Part shown: in pieces, positions 53,880-63,280 of the stretch | Position numbering within the stretch: the first letter of the stretch is position 1 | Layout: the number at the start of each line of letters is the position of its first letter | Assembly (NCBI RefSeq): GCF_900104335.1 | Contig: NZ_FMXT01000004.1 | Location: forward strand, 124,001 to 188,000 | Direction of reading: 5' to 3' | Length of the DNA: 64,000 nt | Source: Pseudobutyrivibrio sp. YE44 | GTDB taxonomy: Bacteria > Bacillota > Clostridia > Lachnospirales > Lachnospiraceae | Notes under the pieces: generated by a model | The model's database searches: none | The model's input: the letters and a program-made list of their open reading frames with translations, nothing else | Told to the model about the DNA's origin: nothing | Made by a program: the position numbers and the translations under genes

Positions 53880-55583
53880 TTATCTTACAAGTCCGAATCC
53901 TAATATGGTGAACTTGTTACGTACGACGTCTGGGTCTACGACAACCTTGACGTGGTGTTTTGCGGTTACGGTTTCATCGATTACGATGAGTGGATTGCAG
54001 TGGCACCAGCGGTTTACGTATGGATCTAAATCACGAACGAATTTGTCGTCTACGTATACTTTTGCTGTGGCTGCATCAACTTCACCTGAGTCTTTCATTA
54101 CAAGCACAAGCGCTTTGCACTCCACATCCATTTCGAAAGGTTCTGTGCTTCCCTTGCCGCCATCATACATCCAGTTGTTAGGAAGCTGTGGTGTAAGATG
54201 TAAGTCCATATCTCTTTCTACTGACTGAAGAACATCATCCGTATATACGAATCCGCCTTCCTTAATCTGGACAAGATTTATGTTATCCTTCTTGTCCACA
54301 AGGATTACATCATCAAAGGTATTTCCAATTGCTGGTGCATCTTCAAAACGTGGATCATAAGACTCATCAGCCCCCTTTTCAATAGCAAGCTTCATTATGT
54401 TAATCAAAGTGTCAGCCATGATTGTATGTCCAAGATTTGTTGGATGGAACATATCATAAAAATACTGATGCTTTGTAAGAATACGATTATCTCTATCATA
54501 GAACTGAGGTGTAACTGCATCCTTTACACTTGCCATTGGAAGGTCATATCTAAAACCAACAGGAGCAAGACGATCCTGAAGATTATAGTCATCCGCAAAT
54601 ACGGAGAACATAAGAAGAACTGCAGGATTGTTAGGAAGCTTTAAAGCACGTCTTACTAAGCTTTCATAGCAATTGCCCTTTGTCTCATCTCCTTCATCAT
54701 TTACTGCAAATTCGATAACAACAATGTCAGGAGTAACAGCTCCATCTTCAAGTACATCTCTATCAAAACGAAGCATACCAAGCTCTGAAGGTGTACCCCC
54801 TACACCTGCTTTGTGATAATGAATGTTGTCACCATCCCCCATAAGCTTTTTAAAACCTAAGAAAGACTTATAAGCATAACATTCTGTGTTGATTGGTGTA
54901 GCCCCCGCACCTTGAGTGATGGAACCTCCAATATAGCTGATGTGAACCTCTTCACCAGCCTTGGCTTTGCTTACCACATCCATAAGGCGTTTTGTATTTC
55001 CAAGATTTACCAATGAACGGTCTATCATTTCCTTGTATTCCTTAGAATTTGTATCAACAGGCTTTTCCTCAAGCTGAGGTGGAGCCTCAAAACCATCATT
55101 CAAGAAAAATCTTACAGAAAGAAAAGCCTTCTGCTCAGGAGCATCTGTATGAATACGAATCTGACCAGGAACATCATCATCCTCTGTCCAATCAATATCC
55201 TTCATGTAGATTCTTTCTTCCTGAGAGTTTGTTGATACATCGCAGATAAGATTTGCACCACCGCCGTACAAATCCTCCTTGCCGTACATTTGAAAAACAA
55301 ACTCTGCCTGCTTGTCCTTATCATCCATTTCAACAGAAACACCTACAGAATGAACTAGCTCTTTAAAACCATCTACTGTTTCCATAAGCTTGAGAATATG
55401 CTCATCTGTTACATTTCCTGTAAAGGTAGCTGAGCTAATTAATCGTCCATCACTCTGATATAGAAAAGAAACACCCTTGCCCTCCTCATCAGACTGAGTA
55501 AAGATTTCCTTGTCTTTTATGATGTAAAAATATGGGCGATTCTTCTCAGGATCTGTTGGTGCTTTTGCGATTTGCATTTCCAT
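53880..55583 (-). CDS. SGNH/GDSL carbohydrate esterase
   Basis: 567 residues, ATG 55583, GGAGG about 10 nt upstream, no signal peptide. The N-terminal 190 residues are a beta-rich domain. The SGNH domain has the nucleophile in YIGGSITQGAG (Ser221), oxyanion Gly in KAGVGGTPS, Asn in EFAVNDEGDE (about 295) and the Asp377/His380 pair in DMFHPTN. A C-terminal beta domain of about 150 residues follows. The setting within a xylan locus suggests removal of acetyl groups from xylo-oligosaccharides; another ester substrate is possible. It lies 13 nt below the GH3 gene. Confidence 0.88.
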   Translation of the reverse strand: MEMQIAKAPTDPEKNRPYFYIIKDKEIFTQSDEEGKGVSFLYQSDGRLISSATFTGNVTDEHILKLMETVDGFKELVHSVGVSVEMDDKDKQAEFVFQMYGKEDLYGGGANLICDVSTNSQEERIYMKDIDWTEDDDVPGQIRIHTDAPEQKAFLSVRFFLNDGFEAPPQLEEKPVDTNSKEYKEMIDRSLVNLGNTKRLMDVVSKAKAGEEVHISYIGGSITQGAGATPINTECYAYKSFLGFKKLMGDGDNIHYHKAGVGGTPSELGMLRFDRDVLEDGAVTPDIVVIEFAVNDEGDETKGNCYESLVRRALKLPNNPAVLLMFSVFADDYNLQDRLAPVGFRYDLPMASVKDAVTPQFYDRDNRILTKHQYFYDMFHPTNLGHTIMADTLINIMKLAIEKGADESYDPRFEDAPAIGNTFDDVILVDKKDNINLVQIKEGGFVYTDDVLQSVERDMDLHLTPQLPNNWMYDGGKGSTEPFEMDVECKALVLVMKDSGEVDAATAKVYVDDKFVRDLDPYVNRWCHCNPLIVIDETVTAKHHVKVVVDPDVVRNKFTILGFGLVR

Positions 55584-55596
55584 TACATTATTCCTC

Positions 55597-57738
55597 CTAG
55601 TATTCTACTTCAGTAACTTCACCTGACAACTTCACTGTGAATTCATCGCATTTTCTTCCTGTGAGCTCTGCACTTCTAGCATCTGGCTGCTGGCCGCCAA
55701 CAAAGATTTTGAATTCACCAGGTTCAACGATACATTTTCCCTTTTCATCTATGATTGCAAAATCACGAGCTGAAAGCTCAAAGCTTACCTCCATTGATTC
55801 CCCAGGAAGTAGTTCAACATTTGCAATCTTTCTAAGTGTGAAGTTAGCAACTCTTGTGCTGGCCTCCACATCCTTTACATAAAGCTGTACTGCTTCATGT
55901 CCCTCGAAGTCTCCAGCATTTTTCACATTAACCTTAACTGTAAATGTATCTCCAATGCTTCCCTCATTTTTATCAATAGAAGCATCTGTATATTCAAACT
56001 TAGAATAGCTTAAGCCGTATCCAAATGGATAAAGTGGTGTACCCTTGAAATATCTGTAGGTACGACCTTCCATAGAGTAGTCCTCAAAGGCAGGCAAATC
56101 AGCATCTGACTTGTAGAAGGTAAGAGGAAGTTTTCCTGATGGAGTGTCCTCGCCGAAGAGCACCTGCGCAACAGCCTTTCCACCTCTAGCTCCTGGATAC
56201 CAGCAATGAATTATCGCATTTACGTTTTCATTAGCCCAGCTTAAATCCATAGCAGAACCAGCAAGTACCAACAAGATAACTGGCTTACCAATTGCTGTGA
56301 CAGCCTCCACTAAATCCTGCTGCACACCTGGAAGTCTAAGTCCTTTCTTATCACCACTACCAAATTCATTTCCGGCATCACCTTCTTCTCCTTCGATGGT
56401 GGCATCAAGTCCCATACAAAGCACAACAACATCTGATTGTTCCGCTACTGTCAGCGCTTCAGCGAAGCCATCCTTTGCCTCGCAAAGTCCCTGAAGTCTA
56501 TCCTTCCAAAGATGTGCACCTTCTGCATAAAGAACTCTAACATCCTCATCTACATATCTCTGGATACCCTCAAGAACTGTAATATATTCCGAAGATGTAC
56601 CCTCATAATTTCCAACAAGAGCAATTCTTGAATTAGCATTTGGTCCGATTACACCAATAGTCTTAAGTGAGTCCTTCTTAAGTGGAAGTGTTCCATCATT
56701 TTTAAGAAGAACCATACTTCTTTTAGCTGCCTCTATAGCAAGCTCCTTGTGCTCCTTACACTCAACCACATCATAAGAAATATCATCATACTTGCTTCCT
56801 CTTTCAGGAAGAGTTCCAAGACGAAGTCGAAGCTCAATTAATCTCTCGCAAGACTCTGTAATTGTCTCTTCTGTAACAAGTCCTGCCTTGTAGGCATAAA
56901 TTAACTTTTCATATACACAACCGCAGTTCAAATCGCATCCGTTATTAACAGCAAGAGCTGCTGATTCCACTTCACAGGTGGTTACCTTATGATTCTCGTG
57001 GAAATCCTTTATTGCCCAGCAGTCTGAAACAATGTGACCTTCAAATCCCCAGTCGCCTCTTAAAATATCCTTTAAAAGACGTTTACTTCCGCAGGCTGGC
57101 TCACCGTTTACGCGATTGTAAGCGCCCATCACAGACTCTACCTTTGCATCCTGTACAAGACGCTTAAAGGCATAAAGATATGTGTCATATAAATCCTGCT
57201 CATTAACCTTGGCATCAAAGTGATGTCTGTCTGCCTCTGGTCCAGAGTGAACTGCAAAATGCTTTGCACAAGCCGCAGCTTTTGGATTGTCTAAATCTGG
57301 TCCCTGGAGACCTTTTACATAGGCCATTCCAAGCTGACCTGTAAGATATGGATCTTCACCGTAGGTCTCATGTCCTCTTCCCCAACGTGGGTCACGGAAG
57401 ATATTTACATTTGGAGCCCAGAAAGTAAGCCCCTTATAAATATCTCTATCATCATGCTTTGATGCCTCGTTAAACTTTGCACGTCCTTCAGTAGAAGTTG
57501 CATCACCAATTTGCTCTACCAAATCTTCATCAAATGTTGCTCCCAATCCAATTGCCTGTGGGAACACTGTGGCAACACCAGCTCGTGCAACTCCATGAAG
57601 TGCTTCGTTCCACCAGTTGTATCTTGGAATGCCGAGTCTATCAATAGCCTCAGCATGATACAGCATCTGAGAGCACTTCTCCTCTATTGTCATCTGCGAT
57701 ACTAATTCCTTAGCACGCTTCATAGTCTCCTGATTCAT
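55597..57738 (-). CDS. GH3 beta-xylosidase
   Basis: 713 residues, ATG 57738 (AGGAGG 11-12 nt upstream), overlapping the YesL-like gene by 29 nt; ATG 57723 is an alternative. No signal peptide. Standard order: TIM barrel with WWNEALHGVAR, DPRWGRGHETYGEDP, CAKHFAVHSGPE and nucleophile HIVSDCWAI (Asp239), then GH3_C (about 340-560) and a fibronectin-III-like domain at the C-terminus. The WNEALHG signature and Cys after the nucleophile are typical of exo-beta-1,4-xylosidases. It hydrolyses xylo-oligosaccharides in the cytoplasm. Confidence 0.94.
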   Translation of the reverse strand: MNQETMKRAKELVSQMTIEEKCSQMLYHAEAIDRLGIPRYNWWNEALHGVARAGVATVFPQAIGLGATFDEDLVEQIGDATSTEGRAKFNEASKHDDRDIYKGLTFWAPNVNIFRDPRWGRGHETYGEDPYLTGQLGMAYVKGLQGPDLDNPKAAACAKHFAVHSGPEADRHHFDAKVNEQDLYDTYLYAFKRLVQDAKVESVMGAYNRVNGEPACGSKRLLKDILRGDWGFEGHIVSDCWAIKDFHENHKVTTCEVESAALAVNNGCDLNCGCVYEKLIYAYKAGLVTEETITESCERLIELRLRLGTLPERGSKYDDISYDVVECKEHKELAIEAAKRSMVLLKNDGTLPLKKDSLKTIGVIGPNANSRIALVGNYEGTSSEYITVLEGIQRYVDEDVRVLYAEGAHLWKDRLQGLCEAKDGFAEALTVAEQSDVVVLCMGLDATIEGEEGDAGNEFGSGDKKGLRLPGVQQDLVEAVTAIGKPVILLVLAGSAMDLSWANENVNAIIHCWYPGARGGKAVAQVLFGEDTPSGKLPLTFYKSDADLPAFEDYSMEGRTYRYFKGTPLYPFGYGLSYSKFEYTDASIDKNEGSIGDTFTVKVNVKNAGDFEGHEAVQLYVKDVEASTRVANFTLRKIANVELLPGESMEVSFELSARDFAIIDEKGKCIVEPGEFKIFVGGQQPDARSAELTGRKCDEFTVKLSGEVTEVEY

Positions 57739-58363
57739 TACTAACCTTATCCTCCTTGTTAAGCATTTCTAATTGCTTGTTAAATTCTTTGCTTATGTAA
57801 TAAAGGGTTACTGTTGTACAAAGCAACCATATTGCTAACCCCCACTGGATGTACCATGCACAAACTACATATGGTAAAAATGTAACGATAAAAATCAAAA
57901 TCATTCTTGGTAAATTCAAAAGAGCCATTACCATGGATGCCTTAAAAAGCTCTTTTAAAGTCACCTTGTATCTAGCTTCAAAAGGAAACATACAATAAGC
58001 CACTGACCATACCACAAAAGTAAGAAGGCCAAGACCGACCTTAAGAATAAAAGGCATACTAGCTCCTCTTCCATAAAGTACGTTATACCAATCAAAGGCA
58101 AGAATTACTCCAACAGCCAAGATAATCATCCAGGCTCCTGTAACCTGTATGAAATTATCCTTAAAGGACTTAAAATAGCTCTTTACCGCACTTGGTTCCT
58201 CGCCTCGAGAAATCTTCATTGCTGTATAAAATTTTGCAGTATGTGCTGCTCCTAATGTGATAATTGGAATAGACAACAGAAGGGTTAACAAATTAATGAT
58301 GATATAATCTGTCACCTTGCTAAGAAACTCCATTACTTCACTATCTGGTCGAAAGAAATTCAT
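57710..58363 (-). CDS. YesL-like DUF624 membrane protein
   Basis: 217 residues, ATG 58363, AGGAGAG upstream. Five membrane spans are expected; the N-terminal DYIIINLLTLLLSIPIITLGAA and TKFYTAMKISRGE-like segment (HTAKFYTAMKISRGEEP) mark the DUF624/YesL family. Members lie in polysaccharide loci beside LplB/LplC importers and YesMN regulators. They are thought to aid transport or signalling, role not established. It opens the transcript that includes the GH3, esterase and GH43 genes. A palindromic CACTATAGTG (near 58385-58395) lies just upstream. Confidence 0.88.
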   Translation of the reverse strand: MNFFRPDSEVMEFLSKVTDYIIINLLTLLLSIPIITLGAAHTAKFYTAMKISRGEEPSAVKSYFKSFKDNFIQVTGAWMIILAVGVILAFDWYNVLYGRGASMPFILKVGLGLLTFVVWSVAYCMFPFEARYKVTLKELFKASMVMALLNLPRMILIFIVTFLPYVVCAWYIQWGLAIWLLCTTVTLYYISKEFNKQLEMLNKEDKVSNESGDYEAC

Positions 58364-58460
58364 AATCTCACTCTCCTATTCTTTCACTATAGTGAGTATT
58401 TTATGAAATCTTGCTACTAACATCTACTGACAAAATTAAGATATTAACAGGAAAAAGTAT

Positions 58461-58491
58461 AGGGCTGAGAATCCATAAAATTCTCAGCCCT
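58461..58491 (-). terminator. Terminator of the first importer operon
   Basis: Perfect 12-bp stem AGGGCTGAGAAT (58461-58472) with ATTCTCAGCCCT (58480-58491), 7-nt loop, then ACTTTTTCC on the minus strand. Confidence 0.9.
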
Positions 58492-58520
58492 ACCCGTAAT
58501 TGTTATTTAGATTTTAAGGA

Positions 58521-60188
58521 TTACTCAACTGATGTTGAATCACCATATACTGCCTCAAACTTCTGAGTTCTTTCATCCATAATAGCCTGACCGCCAGATG
58601 CAAGATAATCCTCAAGGGCATTATCCCAAACCTTATCGAAATCAGATTCCTTAGCTGCAAGAGCTGTATCATAAACAACATCTCTCTTTGAACCAAGAGC
58701 CTCGCCCATACCGTTCTCAGCAAGAACTTCAGGAACCTTTACATTCTTTGCAATCTTGTTATCAGTAGCTGCAATATCAAGTGCCTTCTGAACATCCTCA
58801 GGATCACATGATGGATAGCTGTGAGCTAATGAAAGAAGTGTAAGGTCCTCATCACCAAGTGAAAGACCATTACATGTGATTGTGTAGTCAATGTTGTTAC
58901 CAGAGTTCATAATAGGGTCGCCTGTAGCTGGAATAAGCTCAATAGCGCCATCCTCAAGAACCTTATGTGTTACACCCTCATCACCAATCTGTAAGTACTT
59001 GATGTGCTCTGGAGCAGAAATCCAATCAAGGTAAAGAAGTGATGCAAGTGGCTCATCATTTGTTGATGGGAAGAAGATCTTTCTATCACCAGCTGTTGAG
59101 TCAACATACTTAAGGTGCTTTCCTTCTGAGTTTTCGAAGCAGTCAACTGCTACATACTTAGCATCATCGCCAACGATTCTCTTAAGGTTAGCCTGGATTG
59201 AATCATCACCACTACGGAAAGGATAATCCCAGTTGTGCTGGAAGGCACCAACATAACCAGCCTTCATCATATCATCCTCTGTAGAGTCACCAGCTGTGTA
59301 AAGTGCGAAATCCTTCCAAAGAAGACCTTCGTTGTACCACTTGTTAAGTGTCTTCATAGCTTCCTTTGTGCCCTTCTGTGTAAGCTTTCTGTCATCGAAG
59401 CCGTTGATGTAGAATTCCTTATCTGTAATCTTTGGATCCATCTCTGACTCAATAAGAAGTGCTGCTCTCCAGCCTACATCAAATGAAACTGAGAATGGAA
59501 CCATCTTGTCTGCATCCTTGCCAAGGAGCTCCTTAGCGTTGTCGCGGAATGCGCAAATGCAGTTGTAGAACTCTTCCTTTGTTGTTGGCTCTTCAAGACC
59601 AAGCTTATCAAGCCAATCCTTTCTCATGAAAGTGTTGATACGTCTGTTGTTAGCACGCTTACCTTCAATTGCCCAAAGTGTACCCTTCTCATCATCTAAA
59701 TCCCAATAGATGTTTGTATCGCCAAGCCAATCCTGAAGGTTTGTAAGCTCGCTACCATACTGATCCATAAGTGGCTTTAAGTCTGTAACACCACCCATGT
59801 TAGCGTATGTCTGAATTGTTGGATATGAATATGTAAGGCAGATATCTGGAGCTCCGCCTGAAGCAAGAAGGTTGTTGATTTCTTCTGTCTCTGTCCAACG
59901 TGGAACTGATACGAATTCAACCTCTACGTTGTGATCCTCAAGCATTCCCTTCTTGATGTACTCTGTGTACATGTTGTCTGTTGGATCTGTACCACCATCG
60001 TTTCCTCTGTCGTAAACCTCAACAGTGATGTGCTTTGTCTCTGTGAACTTGCCATCTACAAGCTCTGACGAACCTGATGATGCGCCATCAGATGAGCTCT
60101 TTGAACCGCTACCAGAAGAGCTGCCACATGCTACCATGCTAAGTCCCATAGTAGCTGCAAGCACAAATGCTACAATTCTTTTTTTCAT
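58521..60188 (-). CDS. Extracellular sugar-binding lipoprotein of the first importer
   Basis: 555 residues from ATG 60188, GGGAGG 8 nt upstream. Lipobox SMVAC, then a Ser/Gly linker. A large LplA-like binding protein with many Trp/Tyr residues in its cleft segments (DWLGDTNIYWDLDDEKGTLW region) suited to oligosaccharide stacking. It is downstream of its two permeases, the reverse of the second importer's order, and is followed by a strong terminator. The ligand is unknown; xylo-oligosaccharides, perhaps glucuronic-acid-decorated, are suggested by context. Confidence 0.92.
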   Translation of the reverse strand: MKKRIVAFVLAATMGLSMVACGSSSGSGSKSSSDGASSGSSELVDGKFTETKHITVEVYDRGNDGGTDPTDNMYTEYIKKGMLEDHNVEVEFVSVPRWTETEEINNLLASGGAPDICLTYSYPTIQTYANMGGVTDLKPLMDQYGSELTNLQDWLGDTNIYWDLDDEKGTLWAIEGKRANNRRINTFMRKDWLDKLGLEEPTTKEEFYNCICAFRDNAKELLGKDADKMVPFSVSFDVGWRAALLIESEMDPKITDKEFYINGFDDRKLTQKGTKEAMKTLNKWYNEGLLWKDFALYTAGDSTEDDMMKAGYVGAFQHNWDYPFRSGDDSIQANLKRIVGDDAKYVAVDCFENSEGKHLKYVDSTAGDRKIFFPSTNDEPLASLLYLDWISAPEHIKYLQIGDEGVTHKVLEDGAIELIPATGDPIMNSGNNIDYTITCNGLSLGDEDLTLLSLAHSYPSCDPEDVQKALDIAATDNKIAKNVKVPEVLAENGMGEALGSKRDVVYDTALAAKESDFDKVWDNALEDYLASGGQAIMDERTQKFEAVYGDSTSVE

Positions 60189-60263
60189 TAGTATGCCTCC
60201 CAATTTTTAATTAATTAGTTCTTTATAAATTAAATAAGCTTTATGCTTAAGTAATTCCCGCCA

Positions 60264-61229
60264 TCATTCTTTAACAGCACCCAAGGTAACACCATGGATG
60301 AAGTACTTCTGTAAGAATGGATAGATACAAAGGATTGGAATCGTTGAGAACATAACGATTGCAGCCTTAAGTGATTCAGAAAGACCAGGTGTTGAGAAGC
60401 CTTCCTGTGTAGCTACCTCTACAGAGTTCATGTTGTTAAGAATGTTGTAAAGTAAAAGCTGTAATGGATAAAAATCCTTGTTCTTCATATACATCAAAGC
60501 ATCTGAATAACCGTTCCATCTTCCTACTGCATAGAACAAAGCAAGTGTTGCGATAACCGGCTTTGAAAGTGGTAAGTAAATGCTCCACAAAATTCTAAAG
60601 AAGCTTGCGCCATCGATTTCAGCTGACTCTCTAAGTGAATCTGGGATTCCATAGAAGAAGCTTCGCATGATAATCATGTTGTAAACACTTAAGCAACCTG
60701 GAACAATAAGTACCAATGGATTATCAAGAAGGTTTAACTCCTTCATAAGCAAGTAGTTTGGAATAGTACCTGCGTTGAAGAACATTGTTATTGTAATTAC
60801 TACGTTAAAGAAGGAACGTCCCTTTAACTTGTTGAAGATTAAAGGATACGCACAAAGTACTGTCATAGTTAGTGAAAGGAAGGTACAAATCACTGTAAGG
60901 ATTACTGTCCATACAAAGGATTTGATGTACTTTGGATCTCCTAAAACTGTCATGTATGCATCAATATTGATGCCCTTTGGTAAAAGATAAACCTCTCTTC
61001 TAACTAAGAAGTCAGAAGCTGAAAGGGAACGTGCCAAAAGGTTTATCATAGGTATTACACAGATAAGTCCGATGATTACACAGATCGCTACAAAAACTAC
61101 ATCTCCTGCTTTTGTGCTATCTGATTTAACCATTCTTGTAATAGATGAATCCTCATCCTCTTTTTTCTTAGAAAGTGCAAAGCCTTTTGCGTTTAATTTT
61201 CCTCTAGTCATTGCTAATCCTCTTGCCAT
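60264..61229 (-). CDS. ABC sugar importer permease, LplC/YtcP-like
   Basis: 321 residues from ATG 61229, AGGAGGTG 7 nt upstream. A 45-residue basic and acidic N-terminus precedes six spans. The EAA loop is SLRESAEIDGASFFRILWSI and the end YPFLQKYFIHGVTLGAVKE, closely paralleling the permease at 45144. It starts 11 nt after its LplB-like partner. Confidence 0.93.
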   Translation of the reverse strand: MARGLAMTRGKLNAKGFALSKKKEDEDSSITRMVKSDSTKAGDVVFVAICVIIGLICVIPMINLLARSLSASDFLVRREVYLLPKGINIDAYMTVLGDPKYIKSFVWTVILTVICTFLSLTMTVLCAYPLIFNKLKGRSFFNVVITITMFFNAGTIPNYLLMKELNLLDNPLVLIVPGCLSVYNMIIMRSFFYGIPDSLRESAEIDGASFFRILWSIYLPLSKPVIATLALFYAVGRWNGYSDALMYMKNKDFYPLQLLLYNILNNMNSVEVATQEGFSTPGLSESLKAAIVMFSTIPILCIYPFLQKYFIHGVTLGAVKE

Positions 61230-61240
61230 CTTTACACCTC

Positions 61241-62200
61241 CTACCAAATACCGCGCTCGCCAAGTCTACGTGAGAGCCAATTTGCAAAGAGAAGGAAGAA
61301 TACTCCTACTACTGACTGGAACAAACCAACTGCAGTGGTAAGTGAGAACTGCAAGCCCTTAATACCGTTTTTATAAACGAAAGTTGAAATAACTTCTGCG
61401 TTCTGCATTACAAGGTTGTTCTGTAAAGCAAATGGTCTATCAAAAGCTGAACCCAAGATATTACCCAAGGCCATAATAAGAAGAACTACAATTGTGCCCT
61501 TGATACCAGGTAGAGTAATGTGCCACATCTTGCGGAAACGTCCTGCTCCATCAACTGAAGCTGCCTCGTATAATTCAGGAGAAATTCCTGCAATTGCTGC
61601 TAAGTAAATAATTGAGTTCCAACCAAAGCTCTGCCAAATTCCAAGGAAGATATATGTTCCTACCCATTTACCAGGATCATTAAGGAATGGTACCGCCTCG
61701 CCGCCAAGCTTTGTAATAAGCATATTTACAAGACCGTTGCTTGGTGCAAAAAGCTGAATTGCCAAACCGTAAATGATAACCCATGAAAGGAAATGTGGCA
61801 TGTAAGCGATTGTCTGGATTGTCTTTTTAAACCACTTAATATTCAACTCATTAAGGATTAATGCAAAGATAATTGGAATGGGGAATCCAATTACTAAATC
61901 CAAAAGGTTAAGAGAAATTGTATTTCTCAATGCATTTAAGAAATCCCTATTGTGAAAAGCCTGAATAAAATACTGGAAGCCGTGGTTGTCGGCCCATGGC
62001 ATTTCTGAGACTTTTTGAACAATACTGTACTTCTTGAAAGCAATAAGTACGTATTTCATTGGGATGTACTTGAAAACCAGAAGATATACCATTGGCAAAA
62101 GCAATAACAAATACAATTGCCAGTATCTCTTGAAGTAGGCTTTCCAGTTTGTTTTCTCAGCCGTTGCCACTGCTGAGTTTCCTGCTGCAATAACTTTCAT
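61241..62200 (-). CDS. ABC sugar importer permease, LplB-like
   Basis: 319 residues, ATG 62200, GGAGG upstream. Six spans; EAA loop ELYEAASVDGAGRFRKMWHI then TLPGI. First gene of the importer operon. A near-perfect palindrome 25-50 nt upstream matches the operators near gntR, so the operon is probably controlled by the FCD repressor encoded next to it. It has no dedicated ATPase. Confidence 0.93.
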   Translation of the reverse strand: MKVIAAGNSAVATAEKTNWKAYFKRYWQLYLLLLLPMVYLLVFKYIPMKYVLIAFKKYSIVQKVSEMPWADNHGFQYFIQAFHNRDFLNALRNTISLNLLDLVIGFPIPIIFALILNELNIKWFKKTIQTIAYMPHFLSWVIIYGLAIQLFAPSNGLVNMLITKLGGEAVPFLNDPGKWVGTYIFLGIWQSFGWNSIIYLAAIAGISPELYEAASVDGAGRFRKMWHITLPGIKGTIVVLLIMALGNILGSAFDRPFALQNNLVMQNAEVISTFVYKNGIKGLQFSLTTAVGLFQSVVGVFFLLFANWLSRRLGERGIW

Positions 62201-62224
62201 TTCTGTCCTCCACTTTTTTCTTGT

Positions 62225-62250
62225 AAACTAGTATACAAGTATATTAGTTT
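62225..62250. promoter_or_regulatory. Putative GntR operator before the first importer operon
   Basis: AAACTAGTATAC (62225) and GTATATTAGTTT (62239) form a palindrome around AA with one mismatch, 25-50 nt above the LplB-like ATG. The ACTAGTATAC core is identical to the arms of the palindrome above gntR. Confidence 0.7.
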
Positions 62251-62277
62251 TTAGTAGGACAAAAATCTATTCTAAAA

Positions 62278-62312
62278 AAACAACCAAAATGCCATAGACA
62301 TTTTGGTTGTTT
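62278..62312 (-). terminator. Terminator of gntR
   Basis: Perfect 14-bp stem AAACAACCAAAATG (62278-62291) with CATTTTGGTTGTTT (62299-62312), 7-nt loop, then TTTTAGA on the minus strand. Confidence 0.92.
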
Positions 62313-62346
62313 CAAACTAATTATTTGGTTTTCTAATACATTCTTG

Positions 62347-63027
62347 CTAAGTATTTTCGAAAAATTGCGGATAGGTTTTAATAAGCTCCTCCTGATCCAC
62401 TCTGTAACGATTAAGATGCTTCTCTACAATCTCTCTTGCTTTAGCTTTATCCTTATCTTTTATTGCTTTAAGCATGATTCTATGATCATCCACAATCTTT
62501 TTATCTTTTACAGTGAGCATTGCCAACGTACGAACCCTATCAAAATGAATCATAAGGCTTCGACGCATATGATGGATAGTCTCCTTCTTTGCAGCAACAT
62601 AAATCATTCTATGGAATTCATTATCAAGCTCAAAAATCTTCTGAGTGTTGTCCTTTTCAAGATAGAATTCCTGCAGAGCTATATTTTCTTCTAACTGCTT
62701 TATATCATCTTCTGTGGCCAGGTCACAGGCCTCCTCAATAACAGCAATATCAAGAACCTTTCGTAAGAAAACTGCTTCCTCCACATACTGAGCATTAATC
62801 AAGGATACATAGCTTCCTCGCTGTGGATATATCTCTATAAGTGCTGCCTTATGAAGCTCCTGTATTGCCTCCCTAACTGGGGTTCGGCTAACGCCAAGAA
62901 AAGAAGATATTTCATTTTCACTAATGGCTTGGCCAGGCTCTAAAGCTGTAGACTGAATGTTTTCAGTTATTGCTCTAAGGGCGTATTCTCTGGCTGTCTC
63001 AAGTCCTAATCTTTCAATTTTTTCCAT
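62347..63027 (-). CDS. GntR-family (FadR/FCD subfamily) transcriptional regulator
   Basis: 226 residues from ATG 63027 (GGAG 6 nt upstream; the TTG at 63048 overlaps that site). Winged helix (about residues 5-70) with ISENEISSFLGVSRTPVREA, the GntR recognition helix. The FCD ligand domain (about 85-215) has metal-binding-type Asp/His positions (LDNEFHRMIY, HHMRRSLMIHFD). FCD repressors bind small acids, often sugar acids such as glucuronate, and release DNA. Perfect palindromes above this gene and above the importer suggest autoregulation and control of uptake. Confidence 0.93.
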   Translation of the reverse strand: MEKIERLGLETAREYALRAITENIQSTALEPGQAISENEISSFLGVSRTPVREAIQELHKAALIEIYPQRGSYVSLINAQYVEEAVFLRKVLDIAVIEEACDLATEDDIKQLEENIALQEFYLEKDNTQKIFELDNEFHRMIYVAAKKETIHHMRRSLMIHFDRVRTLAMLTVKDKKIVDDHRIMLKAIKDKDKAKAREIVEKHLNRYRVDQEELIKTYPQFFENT

Positions 63028-63069
63028 TGAAAACTCCAATTGACTCAAACATTGGTTAACAGTTACCTT

Positions 63070-63158
63070 TACTAGTTTACGTTTTGGTTGATATTTTATA
63101 CTAGTTTACTAAATGATAATATCGCGACTAGTATACAACATATTCTTGTATACTAGTC
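63070..63158. promoter_or_regulatory. gntR control region with 13-bp inverted repeat
   Basis: Perfect arms GACTAGTATACAA (63126-63138) and TTGTATACTAGTC (63146-63158) around 7 nt. Two further partial copies, TTTACTAGTTTACG (about 63069) and TATACTAGTTTAC (about 63098), lie between it and the start codon. The shared CTAGTATAC core also appears at 62225. Consistent with cooperative autoregulation by the FCD protein. Confidence 0.72.
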
Positions 63159-63230
63159 AAGTGTAAATATATTTCTTGAACTATTTTCACAAAACCGCCC
63201 TTTAAATTTTGTTATTATTTCCATTAAAAA

Positions 63231-63257
63231 AGCCCACCTGGATTTACCAGATGAGCT
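63231..63257 (-). terminator. Terminator of glyA
   Basis: On the minus strand AGCTCATCTGG (63257-63247) pairs with CCAGGTGGGCT (63241-63231) with two G-U pairs, then TTTTTTAATGG. It lies 24 nt after the glyA stop. The opposite strand pairs less well, so it is directional. Confidence 0.85.
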
Positions 63258-63280
63258 AATATTATTACCTTCTTATAATC

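Noticed and set aside
53713-53911. Plus-strand frames across the GC-rich palindrome
   Set aside because: They arise from the palindrome and lack start signals; the region fits a structured non-coding element better.
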